A DNA stretch of 64,000 nucleotides from Halotia branconii CENA392 (GTDB taxonomy: Bacteria; Cyanobacteriota; Cyanobacteriia; Cyanobacteriales; Nostocaceae), in contig NZ_CP124543.1 of the NCBI RefSeq assembly GCF_029953635.1, positions 5,125,455 through 5,189,454 of the forward strand. The letters are read 5' to 3'. The translations under genes were made by a program, and so were the position numbers. The first letter of the stretch is position 1; every line of letters begins with the position of its first letter. Of this stretch, positions 25,949 through 36,323 are shown in pieces. The notes below the pieces were generated by a model. The model saw nothing but the letters and a program-made list of their open reading frames with translations. It was not told the origin of the DNA and searched no databases.

Positions 25949-26791
25949 CTAAAGGGAATTTTTCTCAGACCCATTATTGTTACCTTCATGAGTTCCTGTC
26001 TCTCCAATCATTTGATCTAATGCTCCCTCTGTTAATGACGGGTTGAGAAATACAATTTTAGCATTGGTACTTGCACCCAGTTTTTGGCTAACTTCTACCT
26101 GTTCTTGAGCCACAAGATATCTCAAAATTTCTTTTGTTTCCGCTTTAGAACTCATCGCTTCAGAAAGTATCTGGATTGATTCTTTGGTGGCTTGCGCTCT
26201 TTTAATTGCAGCTTGCCTTTCTCCTTCTGCTGTGCTAATCGTTGCTTGTTTTCTAATTTCAGCAGCTTGCTGTTCTGCCATCGACTTCTGTACGCTTTCA
26301 GGTGGTGTAATGCTCTGAATATCCACTCGCAAAATTCTCACTCCCCATTCTGCACTGATTTCGTTCAAAATTTGCAACAGGGATTGGTTCATTTCATTTC
26401 TAGAGGAAATGGTTTCCGAGAGAGTTCTATCGGCAATGTAGGCACGAAGTTCAACTGTTGACAAGTTAGCCAGCGCAAGTTGAATATCCTCAATCTTATA
26501 AAAAGTTCTCTCCATATTGGTAATTTGCCAAGAGACAACGCCATCAACTTCCAGGTAGACGTTATCTCTGGTAATCACTTTCTGAGGCTTAATGTCTAAA
26601 ATCTGCTCTCGTGTAGTATCTTCCATAACGATGGTATCAACTAAGGGAACGATGAAGTTGAGACCTGGCGTTAGTTTGCGATGATATCGCCCTAAACGTT
26701 CAACCAAAGCTTCGTTGCCTTCATTAATAACTTTTGCAGATCCTAAGGCATAGCCCATGAGTGCTAAGACAATCGCAATAAGTGGTTCCAT
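25949..26791 (-). CDS. SPFH/stomatin-like (band 7) membrane protein
   Basis: 280 residues. One N-terminal membrane helix (MEPLIAIVLALMGYALGSAK), then the SPFH domain (VINEGNEALVERLGRYHRKL, PGLNFIVPLVD, DVKP-type LDIKPQKVITRDNV) and a helical flotillin-like region (EQQAAEIRKQATISTAEGERQAAI). Stomatin-like proteins form membrane scaffolds that organise microdomains and quality-control proteases such as FtsH. It lacks the usual NfeD partner next door. The last ~20 residues are Gly/Asn-rich and unconserved. Confidence 0.88.
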   Translation of the reverse strand: MEPLIAIVLALMGYALGSAKVINEGNEALVERLGRYHRKLTPGLNFIVPLVDTIVMEDTTREQILDIKPQKVITRDNVYLEVDGVVSWQITNMERTFYKIEDIQLALANLSTVELRAYIADRTLSETISSRNEMNQSLLQILNEISAEWGVRILRVDIQSITPPESVQKSMAEQQAAEIRKQATISTAEGERQAAIKRAQATKESIQILSEAMSSKAETKEILRYLVAQEQVEVSQKLGASTNAKIVFLNPSLTEGALDQMIGETGTHEGNNNGSEKNSL

Positions 26792-27334
26792 AGATGCTCC
26801 TATTTAGTTAGCTTTTCAAGGAATTTTAGTTTAAAGGACATAATACTAATTTGTCTTACTTTTGAGTCTAATGTCTTGAAACTGTAATTTTACGAACATA
26901 GTAGCAATGCCTTATGAATAATTGCCATGTATCTTGATATATGGTTAAATCTTAAATTAGATATTTTTGTATATTTTGTTACTAATACTTAAAAACCACG
27001 CCAAAAAGAGGCATGGTTTTTCATTGTGAATTTGAAGTTATGGGCGATCGCTATTAAAATCTCAACATTCAAACTTATAAAAAACTTCACGCTACTTGCG
27101 GGATGAAGTTTTCTAGCATAGAACACTTGTACTGAGTTTAGCCTGAGCGCAGCCTCTCGTAGAGAAGGGCGTAGCCGAAGTATGGGGAAGAAGTAATCAG
27201 TTATCAGTGATAACTGATTTAACCACCTATGAAGGGATGGAGTTTCCCGCCGCTTTCAATGAAAAGTAACTGAATACATCGTATACCTGTTAAAATTCAT
27301 GTGTGCGCTAATCACCAATTACCCACTACCAATT
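26792..27334. other. Spacer with terminator-like hairpin and repeats
   Basis: 543 bp between the stomatin-like gene and the gamma subunit gene. It holds a hairpin at 26991-27021, a dispersed repeat at 27132-27152, and a GTTATCAGTGATAAC palindrome near 27198-27212. No gene is seen. Confidence 0.5.
26991..27021. terminator. Terminator-like hairpin
   Basis: AAAAACCACGCC and GGCATGGTTTTT form a 12-bp stem with one mismatch around a 7-base loop. No gene ends just beside it on either strand, so its role is unclear. Confidence 0.4.
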
Positions 27335-28282
27335 TTAAGTTAACGCTTCTGCACCACCTACAACTTCTAAAAGTTCTTGGGTAATTGCAGCTTGCCGAGC
27401 TTTGTTGTAAGACAGCGTCAGGGTGTTAATCAACTCACCAGCATTTTCAGTCGCATTACTCATGGCTGTCATTCGTGCTGCTAGTTCACTCGCAGCCGAT
27501 TCTTGCAATGCCCGTAAGAGTTGGTTACTCAAATATAGGGGTAACAGAGAATCGAGAATCTGCACTGGATCTTGCTCGAAAATCATGTCACGGGGTAAAG
27601 GGCGGAATTGGCTAGTTACTTTTTGCCGTTCCACTTCAAATTGACCACCACGGGTTGTCAGACGGAAGATTTCGTCATCTGCGGCTTCTAATCCTTGAGG
27701 ATCGAGGGGTAGCAAAGTTTGCACTACAGGACGAGAGCTAACCAAGGAGACGAATCGGGTGTAAACTAACTCGATCCGGTCTACTTTTTCTGAAAGGAAT
27801 AAAGAAAGTAGTTGATCGGCAATTTTACTCGCTTCGGCGGCAGTAGGGATTTGCTCTAACCCTGTGTAAGTAGCATCAATAGGCTGATCGCGGCGTTGAA
27901 AGTATTGTGTAGCTTTGCGCCCTACAAGCACAAATGTATAATCTACACCTTCTGCCTTAAGTTCCTTGGTGCGGTTTTCGGCACGACGGATGACGTTACT
28001 GTTATAGCCACCACACAAGCCCCGATCGCCAGAAACAACCAATAGCCCTACAGACTTAACTTGCCGTTTTTTCAACAGTGGTAGGTTGGCTTCTTCAAAC
28101 CGCAGCCGGGTTTGTAAACCATACAAAACTTGTGCCAAGCGATCGGCAAAGGGGCGAGTTGCTAATACTTGTTCTTGGGCGCGACGCACTCTAGCCGCAG
28201 CTACTAAGCGCATTGCTTCTGTAATTTTTTTGGTGTTTTTGACCGACTGAATGCGATCGCGTATTGCTTTAAGATTGGGCAT
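27335..28282 (-). CDS. atpG: ATP synthase gamma subunit
   Basis: 315 residues (called atpC in cyanobacterial nomenclature). The central rotor shaft of the F1 sector: N-terminal helix MPNLKAIRDRIQSVKNTKKITEAMRLVAAARVRRAQ (start and end), GDRGLCGGYNSNVIR, and the C-terminal helix NATENAGELINTLTLSYNKARQ. It has the cyanobacterial insertion in the middle, but the regulatory Cys pair of plants is not seen. It is the last gene of the operon, separated from atpA by a 192-bp repeat-bearing spacer. Confidence 0.95.
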   Translation of the reverse strand: MPNLKAIRDRIQSVKNTKKITEAMRLVAAARVRRAQEQVLATRPFADRLAQVLYGLQTRLRFEEANLPLLKKRQVKSVGLLVVSGDRGLCGGYNSNVIRRAENRTKELKAEGVDYTFVLVGRKATQYFQRRDQPIDATYTGLEQIPTAAEASKIADQLLSLFLSEKVDRIELVYTRFVSLVSSRPVVQTLLPLDPQGLEAADDEIFRLTTRGGQFEVERQKVTSQFRPLPRDMIFEQDPVQILDSLLPLYLSNQLLRALQESAASELAARMTAMSNATENAGELINTLTLSYNKARQAAITQELLEVVGGAEALT

Positions 28283-28474
28283 ATTCTTTAATGGATTGTC
28301 AGTTGTTAGTTGTCAGTTGTGAGCCAGTATGGTCTTGGGGAGGCAGTCCGTTGGGCGGGTTCCCCGACTTGTAGGAACTGCCGTGGTTTCCCCCATGAGT
28401 AACTGGCGACCCCGTAAGGGCCAGTTGTCAGTTGTCTTTTGCTACTGACCACTGACTACTGACTAATGACTAAA
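28283..28474. repeat. Repeat-bearing spacer within the atp operon
   Basis: Both flanks carry TTGTCAG-type heptanucleotide repeats (about 28298-28320, 28423-28437), and the middle (about 28330-28412) is a hairpin-rich GGTCTTGGGG element related to 24734-24772 and 45099-45243. It lies between atpA and the gamma gene and could reduce read-through or stabilise the upstream mRNA. Confidence 0.6.
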
Positions 28475-29995
<1,521 letters not shown>

Positions 29996-30107
29996 GTGTC
30001 TATTTTTTTGCTTTTGAGACAAAAGGGTGCAATAGTTAATAGTTAAGAATTAAAAGTCAAAGTAAATTAATTTCTACTGAAACTTTTAACTGCTAACTTG
30101 AGATTTT

Positions 30108-30659
30108 CTAGCTGCTTAAACGCAAAGAAAGACGGCGTAATTGACCCCGTAAACTGGCATCAATTACCTGCGAACCTACTTTGATAATCACCCCACCAAT
30201 TAACTCGCGGTCTACCTTGGTTTCTAGTTCTACCTGGCGAGCATTGGTAATCGCAATTACTTTTTGTTCAATTGCCTGTTGCTGCTCTGGTGATAAAGGA
30301 ACAGCAGATGTAACTTCCGCTAAGACGGTTTTATTTAACTGCCGCAATAACGCCAAATATTGCTGTAAAATCGGTTCTAAGAACGCAATGCGTCGTTTGT
30401 CTACTAACAGCAACAAAAAATTACGTAAGTAGGAGTTAGCGCTTTCACCCATGATTTGGCTAATAACTCCTTTTTTATTCTCAGGCTGAATAAAGGGGTT
30501 ATCAATGAAGTTTTGCAGCTGCTCCGAATTTTTTAATAAATTCAATAAAGAGCGTGCATCTTCGCCAAATTCTTCTGTCAGGTTTTTTGATTGCGCTATC
30601 GACATCAACGCCTGTGCGTAAGGTTGGGCAACTTCAACTGTTTCTACACTACTTTTCAT
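30108..30659 (-). CDS. atpH: ATP synthase delta subunit
   Basis: 183 residues (atpD in cyanobacterial naming). The peripheral stalk cap that joins the b/b' pair to alpha; typical pattern VAQPYAQALMSIAQ, NPFIQPENKKGVI, VDKRRIAFLEPILQQY and the C-terminal LIGGVIIKVGSQVIDASLRGQ (in parts). Its ATG overlaps the stop of the b gene in an ATGA, indicating translational coupling. Confidence 0.95.
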   Translation of the reverse strand: MKSSVETVEVAQPYAQALMSIAQSKNLTEEFGEDARSLLNLLKNSEQLQNFIDNPFIQPENKKGVISQIMGESANSYLRNFLLLLVDKRRIAFLEPILQQYLALLRQLNKTVLAEVTSAVPLSPEQQQAIEQKVIAITNARQVELETKVDRELIGGVIIKVGSQVIDASLRGQLRRLSLRLSS

Positions 30660-31216
30660 CAGCTTACTTCCACCTGGGCGATACTGCGGTCAATGATCGA
30701 TTGCTGAACATCGTCAGCAATTCCAGCCCGCAGTTGTGATTCGACTTTTTGCAATGCCATTGCAGCTACCCGTTGTCGCAACTCGGCAAGCGCTCGGTCT
30801 CTTTCGGTGTTTAAGTCGGCTGCTGCTGTTTGTTTCAAGCGTTCTACGTCTTGGGCTGCCCGTGCTAACATCGCTTCTTTAGAAGCTTGGGCGTTTTCTT
30901 GTGCCGCTTGGCGGATGCGTTGCGCCTCAGCCTGAGACTGGGTTAACTGCTCTTGTGCTTGAGAAAGAGCAGCCTGTGCCTCTTTTAAACGCCCTTCCGC
31001 TTCTTGAATTGCGGTGGCAATATTAGAACGTCGCTCGCTCAATATATTGCTTAAAACTTTACGTCCGAAGTAAAATAATATGCCAATCAGAAGCGCTAGG
31101 TTAATCAGATTGGTTTCAAAAATATCTAAATTTAGACCGAAACCACCTTCTGCCATTTCCGAGTGAACAGCGTTAGCTTCTGCGGCAAGTAATAAGAATG
31201 TGCCCATGATACCCAT
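30659..31216 (-). CDS. atpF: ATP synthase b subunit
   Basis: 185 residues. An N-terminal leader, one membrane helix (LINLALLIGILFYFGRKVL at about 36-54) and a long charged coiled coil (SERRSNIATAIQEAEGRLKEA onward). Forms the peripheral stalk with b'. A second in-frame ATG lies at 31207. It follows the b' gene after a 164-bp gap and overlaps the delta gene by 1 base past ATGA. Confidence 0.95.
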   Translation of the reverse strand: MGIMGTFLLLAAEANAVHSEMAEGGFGLNLDIFETNLINLALLIGILFYFGRKVLSNILSERRSNIATAIQEAEGRLKEAQAALSQAQEQLTQSQAEAQRIRQAAQENAQASKEAMLARAAQDVERLKQTAAADLNTERDRALAELRQRVAAMALQKVESQLRAGIADDVQQSIIDRSIAQVEVS

Positions 31217-31380
31217 TTACAAGTGCGCTGCTCGCTTGCTAATACATTGTATTTTTCCCAGGAAAAATTATATTGTCTTTTCCTGAAGGGAAAAAAGTGC
31301 CTTTTTTTGACACTTAATTAAGCGCTCTGGGACTCATGCCCAGTTGCGCGTATGCTTTCAAGGGAACTAGTTTTGTCAGA

Positions 31381-31812
31381 CTATCTTACAAAACTTGGCC
31401 CCAATAATTTTTCTAGAATCTGCCTACTGAGAGCATCAACTTGTTGCTCTAAAGAGCGCATAGCTTCCTGCTTTTGTTGCTCTATTTCCACAGCAGCTTG
31501 TTCTCGTTGAGCTTGAGCTTCTTTTTGGGCTTCAGCAATTTTCAAAGCAGTAATTTCCTTAGCTTCAGCTTGAGCTGCTTCTACAGTAGCTTGTGACTGT
31601 CTGCGAGCATCTGCTAACTGCTGCTCATATTCTTGAGCTAAACGTTCAGCTTTTGCCAAGCGTTCCCGTGATTCAAGGGTATTCGTTCGGATATAATTAT
31701 CGCGATCGTCTAGTACCTTGGTCAGTGGCTTATAGAAAATTACATTTAACAAAGCTGCTAATAGCAGAAATTGCAATGCCATGAACGGCAAGGTAGCATC
31801 GAAATCAAACAT
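31381..31812 (-). CDS. atpF2: ATP synthase b' subunit
   Basis: 143 residues (atpG in cyanobacterial naming). The diverged b-type stalk subunit found in photosynthetic organisms: membrane helix MALQFLLLAALLNVIFYKPL near residues 11-30, then a coiled coil (RDNYIRTNTLESRERLAKAE) to the C-terminus. Presence of separate b and b' genes supports a photosynthetic source. Confidence 0.93.
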   Translation of the reverse strand: MFDFDATLPFMALQFLLLAALLNVIFYKPLTKVLDDRDNYIRTNTLESRERLAKAERLAQEYEQQLADARRQSQATVEAAQAEAKEITALKIAEAQKEAQAQREQAAVEIEQQKQEAMRSLEQQVDALSRQILEKLLGPSFVR

Positions 31813-31990
31813 TTCTCTCCTCTTTGGCTGGAGTAGCAGTTTTCATGGCTAGCAAAATCATCCAACCTTTCATATTTTAGAGACCCATAGCCAACAAGGG
31901 TCAACCAACATTACAAGATTAAATACCCAAAATACTTTGATTGTAGAGGCGTGAATCATCACGTCTCTACTTCACAAAAACTTTCAGGTA

Positions 31991-32236
31991 TTACGAGAAG
32001 GGGTTAGCAAACAGTAATACCAGGGCAATCACTAGACCATAGATAGTCAGGGATTCCATGAAAGCCAAGGTTAATAGCAAAGTACCCCGAATTTTGCCTT
32101 CTGCTTCGGGTTGACGAGCAATACCTTCTACTGCTTGACCTGCGGCATTTCCTTGACCAATACCAGGGCCGATTGCAGCTAAACCAATTGCTAGAGCAGC
32201 AGCCAGAACTGAAGCAGCAGAAACTAATGGATCCAT
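31991..32236 (-). CDS. atpE: ATP synthase c subunit
   Basis: 81 residues from the ATG at 32236 (MDPLVSAASV); the 25-codon upstream extension is not conserved. Two membrane helices and a polar RQPEAEG loop; the proton-carrying glutamate is E61 in LAFMESLTIYGL, and the GxGxG-type packing motif is IGPGIGQGNAAGQA. Forms the rotor ring (atpH in cyanobacterial naming). Confidence 0.96.
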   Translation of the reverse strand: MDPLVSAASVLAAALAIGLAAIGPGIGQGNAAGQAVEGIARQPEAEGKIRGTLLLTLAFMESLTIYGLVIALVLLFANPFS

Positions 32237-32369
32237 GTTGATTTTCCTTGCTTTGATTACAGAACTTACAAAAGTATGTTGACTAGTAAAGACGTGTTGT
32301 TCACGCTGCACCGAGTTCTTTGTTTTGAGCCAATATGCTCGTTGGAACTGTGCTATCTACTGAGAAGCT

Positions 32370-33131
32370 TTAATGCTCCTCATGCTCTTCTCCACCATGT
32401 CCCTCCATTGCCTCATGAATGTAAGCTCCGGCTAGGGTGGCAAAAACCAAGGCTTGAATAGCACTGGTAAACAAACCCAAAGCCATTACAGGCAGAGGTA
32501 TAAATAAAGGAACAAGTAGAACCAGCACCGCTACTACCAACTCATCCGCTAATATATTGCCAAATAAACGGAAACTGAGGGAGAGGGGCTTAGTAAAATC
32601 TTCTAGAATAGCGATCGGCAAAAGAACGGGTGTTGGTTCTATATATTTCTTGAAGTAACCTAAACCTCGCTTGCTAAAACCTGCGTAAAAGTACGCTAAA
32701 GAAGTCAGCAATGCCAATGCTACGGTCGTATTGATATCATTAGTAGGAGCCGCCAATTCACCTGATGGCAGATGGATTAACTTCCAGGGAATAAGCGCGC
32801 CTGACCAGTTCGATACGAAGATAAACAAGAACAGTGTGCCAATAAATGGCACCCAGGGGCGGTACTCTTTCTCACCCAGTTGGCTTTTTGCCAAATCTCG
32901 AATAAATTCTAGGGCATATTCCATCAAATTTTGGATGCCGCTGGGAATCCTTTGGATGTTGCGAGTCGCAGCTAGTGAAGCTACTACTAGAATGCTAATC
33001 ACAAACCACGAGGTGAGAAAAACCTGCCCATGAATTTTAAGATTGCCCAACTGCCAGTAGAAATGGTGACCTACTTCTAATTCGGCGAGGGGAAAAGAAT
33101 TAAAGGCGTTTAAGACACTAAGCATTTGCAT
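32370..33131 (-). CDS. atpB: ATP synthase a subunit
   Basis: 253 residues (atpI in cyanobacterial naming); the second Met, two codons in, is an equally good start. Several membrane helices, the stator arginine in SFRLFGNILADELVV, the helix VFATLAGAYIHEA with proton-channel residues, and a His/Glu-rich tail (HGGEEHEEH). Forms the half channels next to the c-ring. Confidence 0.95.
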   Translation of the reverse strand: MQMLSVLNAFNSFPLAELEVGHHFYWQLGNLKIHGQVFLTSWFVISILVVASLAATRNIQRIPSGIQNLMEYALEFIRDLAKSQLGEKEYRPWVPFIGTLFLFIFVSNWSGALIPWKLIHLPSGELAAPTNDINTTVALALLTSLAYFYAGFSKRGLGYFKKYIEPTPVLLPIAILEDFTKPLSLSFRLFGNILADELVVAVLVLLVPLFIPLPVMALGLFTSAIQALVFATLAGAYIHEAMEGHGGEEHEEH

Positions 33132-33192
33132 TCTTCAAGCATTTTCCCCAACTAGCGAGGATGGGAGTATTGTCTGTAGTGAGCCTGACTTG

Positions 33193-33636
33193 TTACGAAT
33201 CAGGAATGAACGCAATTTGCAACATGTAGACGAGGAGTGTAGCTTTGTAAGTTAGAAATCCCAAAAATATGGGCAAAATCTGTAGCTCGTGCCATCGAGA
33301 TGCTAATACAATCAACCCAATCAGCAAAGCAAAACGGTTTTTGCTCAGACGGTTTTTCTCATTACTGAGTCGCTCAACGTCTTTAGCCAGCATTCTTAAG
33401 TAAACCACACCTGCACACGCCCCAATTAAATAATTCAGGGCAATGTTTAGAGAGTAATAAATCCACACAGAGATAAAAATAATCCCCGTTAAGACAAGTG
33501 TGATTTTTAACAACTTCTGGTAGAGTTGATAAAACTCTTCCATAGAATTTGTTGGTTCTGTATTTTCAGAGCCAGATTGATCATCTTGTCTTGTTGTCGG
33601 CGTGGAAGTAGAAATTGATTCGTCTGACAAGCTCAC
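33193..33636 (-). CDS. ATP synthase I-like protein, first gene of the atp operon
   Basis: 147 residues from a GTG. A hydrophilic Ser/Thr-rich N-terminus of ~30 residues, then about four membrane helices (ITLVLTGIIFISVWIYYSLN, LNYLIGACAGVVYLRML, FALLIGLIVLASRW, FLGFLTYKATLLVYMLQI). The position directly upstream of subunit a matches atp1/UncI, which assists c-ring assembly in other bacteria. The operon order is atp1-a-c-b'-b-delta-alpha-gamma. Confidence 0.85.
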   Translation of the reverse strand: MSLSDESISTSTPTTRQDDQSGSENTEPTNSMEEFYQLYQKLLKITLVLTGIIFISVWIYYSLNIALNYLIGACAGVVYLRMLAKDVERLSNEKNRLSKNRFALLIGLIVLASRWHELQILPIFLGFLTYKATLLVYMLQIAFIPDS

Positions 33637-34110
33637 GGGACTTGAAACCAGTACAGCTAACTATAATGACTGCACATTCAGTCAGCTGAATCATATCACG
33701 ATCCGGTAACAATACTTTAGAAAAAAACAATTAACTTCTTGCCAGGGCTGAGAGACTAGGGGCTAGAGTGTACCTCATGCAGTTGAGAACTGCCATAACA
33801 ATCAATAATTTCAGTAAATCACTACCGTCCCAGGTAATTGTATGACCAGTATCTTGGAAAAAGTGGTGTTTGAAGAGTGTTCACACCATTACTAACTAAC
33901 TTTTAGCGTATGTAACATTAAGTTTCAATAGCGATCGCAAGTTATTCTCTTAAAATTTATCTCAAATAGCTAGAAGCGATCGCCCAACATCAAAGTTCAG
34001 TAAGCCCTATCTAACCACAAAGGCGCTGAGAAAAAAAACAGATTTAATCACTCACCGTAATTCATAGTTGATACCTTCTTAATTACGAATTACGAATTAC
34101 GAATTACGAA
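33637..34110. other. Spacer with atp operon promoter region and tandem repeat
   Basis: 474 bp. It should contain the atp operon promoter near its left end. Four exact tandem AATTACG heptamers lie at 34081-34108, just past the stop of the methyltransferase gene. No gene is seen. Confidence 0.5.
34081..34108. repeat. Heptanucleotide tandem repeat (AATTACG)x4
   Basis: Four perfect copies of AATTACG followed by a degenerate fifth. Confidence 0.85.
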
Positions 34111-35289
34111 TTATTTGGTTAGCATTAAAAGTTGCTGCTTGCAAAGCGATCGCACTTGCTCTAATCCCAACTCTACATCTGTTAATATCTCTGCCACTGT
34201 TAATTTACCATCACAAGCTTGCAAAAACTCAAACTCTTCTGTGGATAATTTGACAATTTGATAATCGTGGTTAAATATACATTGGCTAGGCCATCCATCC
34301 ATGCAAGGATTCCGTTCGGGAATTGCCTTTAGTAAAACCTGATCGTTTGACCAATCGGTTTGCATTAAGGGAGGACGACCTAAGAAAAACTCGTAATGAG
34401 TTACTTCTGGGTCTAGTAATTCTATCAAGCGATAACGTTGGCAATCGCTCAAGTTCTTTGCCCGTTCTACTAATTCTGGTGCTTTACTCAACAGTCTTTC
34501 CAAGTCCCAAAAACTAGGATTGGAAAAGCCAATAAATTCCAAGCCTGAAGCATCAATTAATTCAAACAATGTCTCGACGTTGTAGTCAATTTCCTGGGGA
34601 TGAACATACATATCCGCAAAGCATTCATCCCGTTGGTTTTCTAATGACCAACGTTGTTTTTCGTATTTGACAAGACGGTTACTTTCTGGTAAGGAAGCAA
34701 ATACTTGTCGCCCGACTTGTACACCATCGCGGTAGTCGCCTTTTTTGTCACCTTGGAGAAGAGCGATCGCTTTTTGCATGAGTTGAATTTCCCAGCGCCC
34801 CAACTCTCCATAGACAAAAATATGCATCAAGCCACTTGGAGCTAGTTTTTTCGCCAAGGCTTGAATACCACGAATTGGATCAGGGGTATGATGCAAAACG
34901 CCAACACAGTTAATTAAATCAAACTCCCCTTGTATTTGTTCCACATCAAACAAACTGAGATGATGAAACTCAACGCGATCGGCTCTAGAACGCTGACAAC
35001 GCTCTTTTGCTACTGCTAAAGCCCCAGCACTGAGGTCAATTCCCACTACAGCAGCTTGGGGATTGAGGTGTACCAAATATTCTGTGCCTACCCCAGTACC
35101 ACAACCAGCATCTAAAATGCGGATGTCTTGCTTTTGGGGTTTTTGACCAGTGCAGAAGCTATAAGCGGCTAGCCAATTCCAGCGCCAGTTATAACCTGGA
35201 GGCGGTTCATTTAATAAAGGGTCTGGCGGAAAAGGATAGGTATTGTAGAGTTTGGCAACAGCAGCGCTTACAGCTTGGGAGTCGGACAT
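34111..35289 (-). CDS. Class I SAM-dependent methyltransferase
   Basis: 392 residues. The Rossmann methyltransferase core holds motif I LDAGCGTGVGTEYL (near 60), GIDLSAGALAVA, and NCVGVLHHTPDP; the N-terminus has YNTYPFPPDP, and the last ~50 residues form a small winged-helix-like region (FLQACDGKLTVAEILTDVEL) as seen in related cyanobacterial proteins. The substrate is unknown. A shortened copy of its 5' end and upstream region lies at about 36717-36830, in front of xisH. Confidence 0.8.
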   Translation of the reverse strand: MSDSQAVSAAVAKLYNTYPFPPDPLLNEPPPGYNWRWNWLAAYSFCTGQKPQKQDIRILDAGCGTGVGTEYLVHLNPQAAVVGIDLSAGALAVAKERCQRSRADRVEFHHLSLFDVEQIQGEFDLINCVGVLHHTPDPIRGIQALAKKLAPSGLMHIFVYGELGRWEIQLMQKAIALLQGDKKGDYRDGVQVGRQVFASLPESNRLVKYEKQRWSLENQRDECFADMYVHPQEIDYNVETLFELIDASGLEFIGFSNPSFWDLERLLSKAPELVERAKNLSDCQRYRLIELLDPEVTHYEFFLGRPPLMQTDWSNDQVLLKAIPERNPCMDGWPSQCIFNHDYQIVKLSTEEFEFLQACDGKLTVAEILTDVELGLEQVRSLCKQQLLMLTK

Positions 35290-35336
35290 GATAAGGAATA
35301 ATGCGGTATTTCTGAGTCTAACGGATATTGGATGAT

Positions 35337-35407
35337 TAAGGCAAAAATTACTATTGCTTATTTCCTGCTACTTATCCAACAGCAAAGTCAGTAAATTCGC
35401 GTTTATA
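35337..35407 (-). pseudogene. Duplicate fragment of the xisI 3' end
   Basis: Aligns with about 35956-36027 (roughly 80% identity by eye), including CGGTAAATTCGCGTTTATA versus CAGTAAATTCGCGTTTATA, which encode the xisI C-terminus. The remainder of the gene is missing. Confidence 0.75.
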
Positions 35408-35493
35408 TAGTCATCTTTTGGTAGTTTGTATTTTTGGCGTATTTGGCTTGTGTTTTTTCTGGTAATATTAACGGCTTTCTGGGAGGGTTATAG

Positions 35494-35688
35494 GGATTTA
35501 GTTTTGAATGTATTACCGATTTAACATGGTGTCCGGCTGAGAGATATGTCATATTGTATGACCATGCTGATATCTTTGCTCAAGCTGAACCAACAGAGTA
35601 CCAACTAGCATTGGATATTTTTAATTCAGCCAAAGAATACTGGGAAGCGAATAATATTACTTTGAAGTTTTTAGCTATAAACGAATAA
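35494..35688 (+). pseudogene. Unidentified coding remnant
   Basis: An open stretch of 64 codons with no start codon and coding-like composition (WCPAERYVILYDHADIFAQA within it), ending in TAA and preceded directly by an in-frame TAG. It looks like the C-terminal part of a lost gene; I do not recognise the family. Confidence 0.4.
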
Positions 35689-35714
35689 ATCAATCAATTT
35701 AGCATTGGGATAAA

Positions 35715-35860
35715 TTAATATATAGTCCAATCTTCCAGCAGCAAATTAGGCACTTTCTCAAAATCCTTTCAGTTGTGCGTAACCAAAATACCATTCACTG
35801 AAAGCTAATTGCTGCAACTCGCAAATCTTGTATGCCAATGCGGATTCTTTAACGAATCAA
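35715..35860 (-). pseudogene. Decayed vapC 3' fragment
   Basis: Matches the 3' part of the PIN-domain gene at about 36857-37000 (shared LRIAAI, ILVTRNQKDF and LEDWTI coding segments) but with frameshifts and internal stops. It is a second, older copy of that toxin end. Confidence 0.75.
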
Positions 35861-35993
35861 GTCTTCATAATAATTAATAGCAGACTGGTCAAATCCTAGC
35901 GATCGCCACACTGGAAGTAAAGAAATTCGCTGCGACTGCTACAGAAACCTACACCAATTAAGGCAAAGGTTACTATTGCTTGTTTATTGCTAT

Positions 35994-36323
35994 TTATCCA
36001 ATAGCAAAATCGGTAAATTCGCGTTTATAAGGAGCATGAAATCCTAATACAATATCTTTTTTAGGTACACCAGCAGCGATTAATTCGTTAGCGATGCCGA
36101 TTTCTGTGCCATCTCTTTGTATCCAAATTTTCTTGTCTTTAATATCAACATGAATTATGACTCCATAAATTCTCCGTTGTTCTTTCCAGCCAATATTTAA
36201 GACTTGATAATGATGGCGTTCTGTGTCAAATAACAACTGAACTTCTGTGCCATTAGCCACATCATTAGCGGAATGGTTACTTAAAATATTTTGAATGATT
36301 TGAGAGTAGTTTATTCCTTCCAT
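35994..36323 (-). CDS. xisI: XisI-like fdxN element excision controlling factor
   Basis: 109 residues. The family pattern is clear: VQLLFDTERHHYQVLNIGW, RRIYGVIIHVDIKDKKIWIQ, GVPKKDIVLGFHAPYKREFT. XisI was named for its requirement, with XisH, in excision of the fdxN element in developing heterocysts of Anabaena, but many cyanobacteria carry xisHI pairs with no such element, as here. Its start overlaps the xisH 3' end by 13 bases, so the two are coupled. Its 3' end is duplicated at 35337-35407. Confidence 0.92.
   Translation of the reverse strand: MEGINYSQIIQNILSNHSANDVANGTEVQLLFDTERHHYQVLNIGWKEQRRIYGVIIHVDIKDKKIWIQRDGTEIGIANELIAAGVPKKDIVLGFHAPYKREFTDFAIG

Larger units (their letters stand above)
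35290..35993. other. Mosaic of gene fragments
   Basis: 704 bp containing three pieces described separately: a copy of the xisI 3' end (35337-35407), an open stretch of unknown origin on the plus strand (35494-35688) and a decayed vapC 3' end (35715-35860). Confidence 0.7.

Noticed and set aside
25813..26007. 64-codon minus-strand frame at the end of the stomatin-like gene
   Set aside because: It overlaps that gene in another frame and continues into a dispersed repeat.
34081..34108. CRISPR-like array
   Set aside because: Only a 7-bp tandem repeat without spacers. No CRISPR array or cas gene was found in the window.
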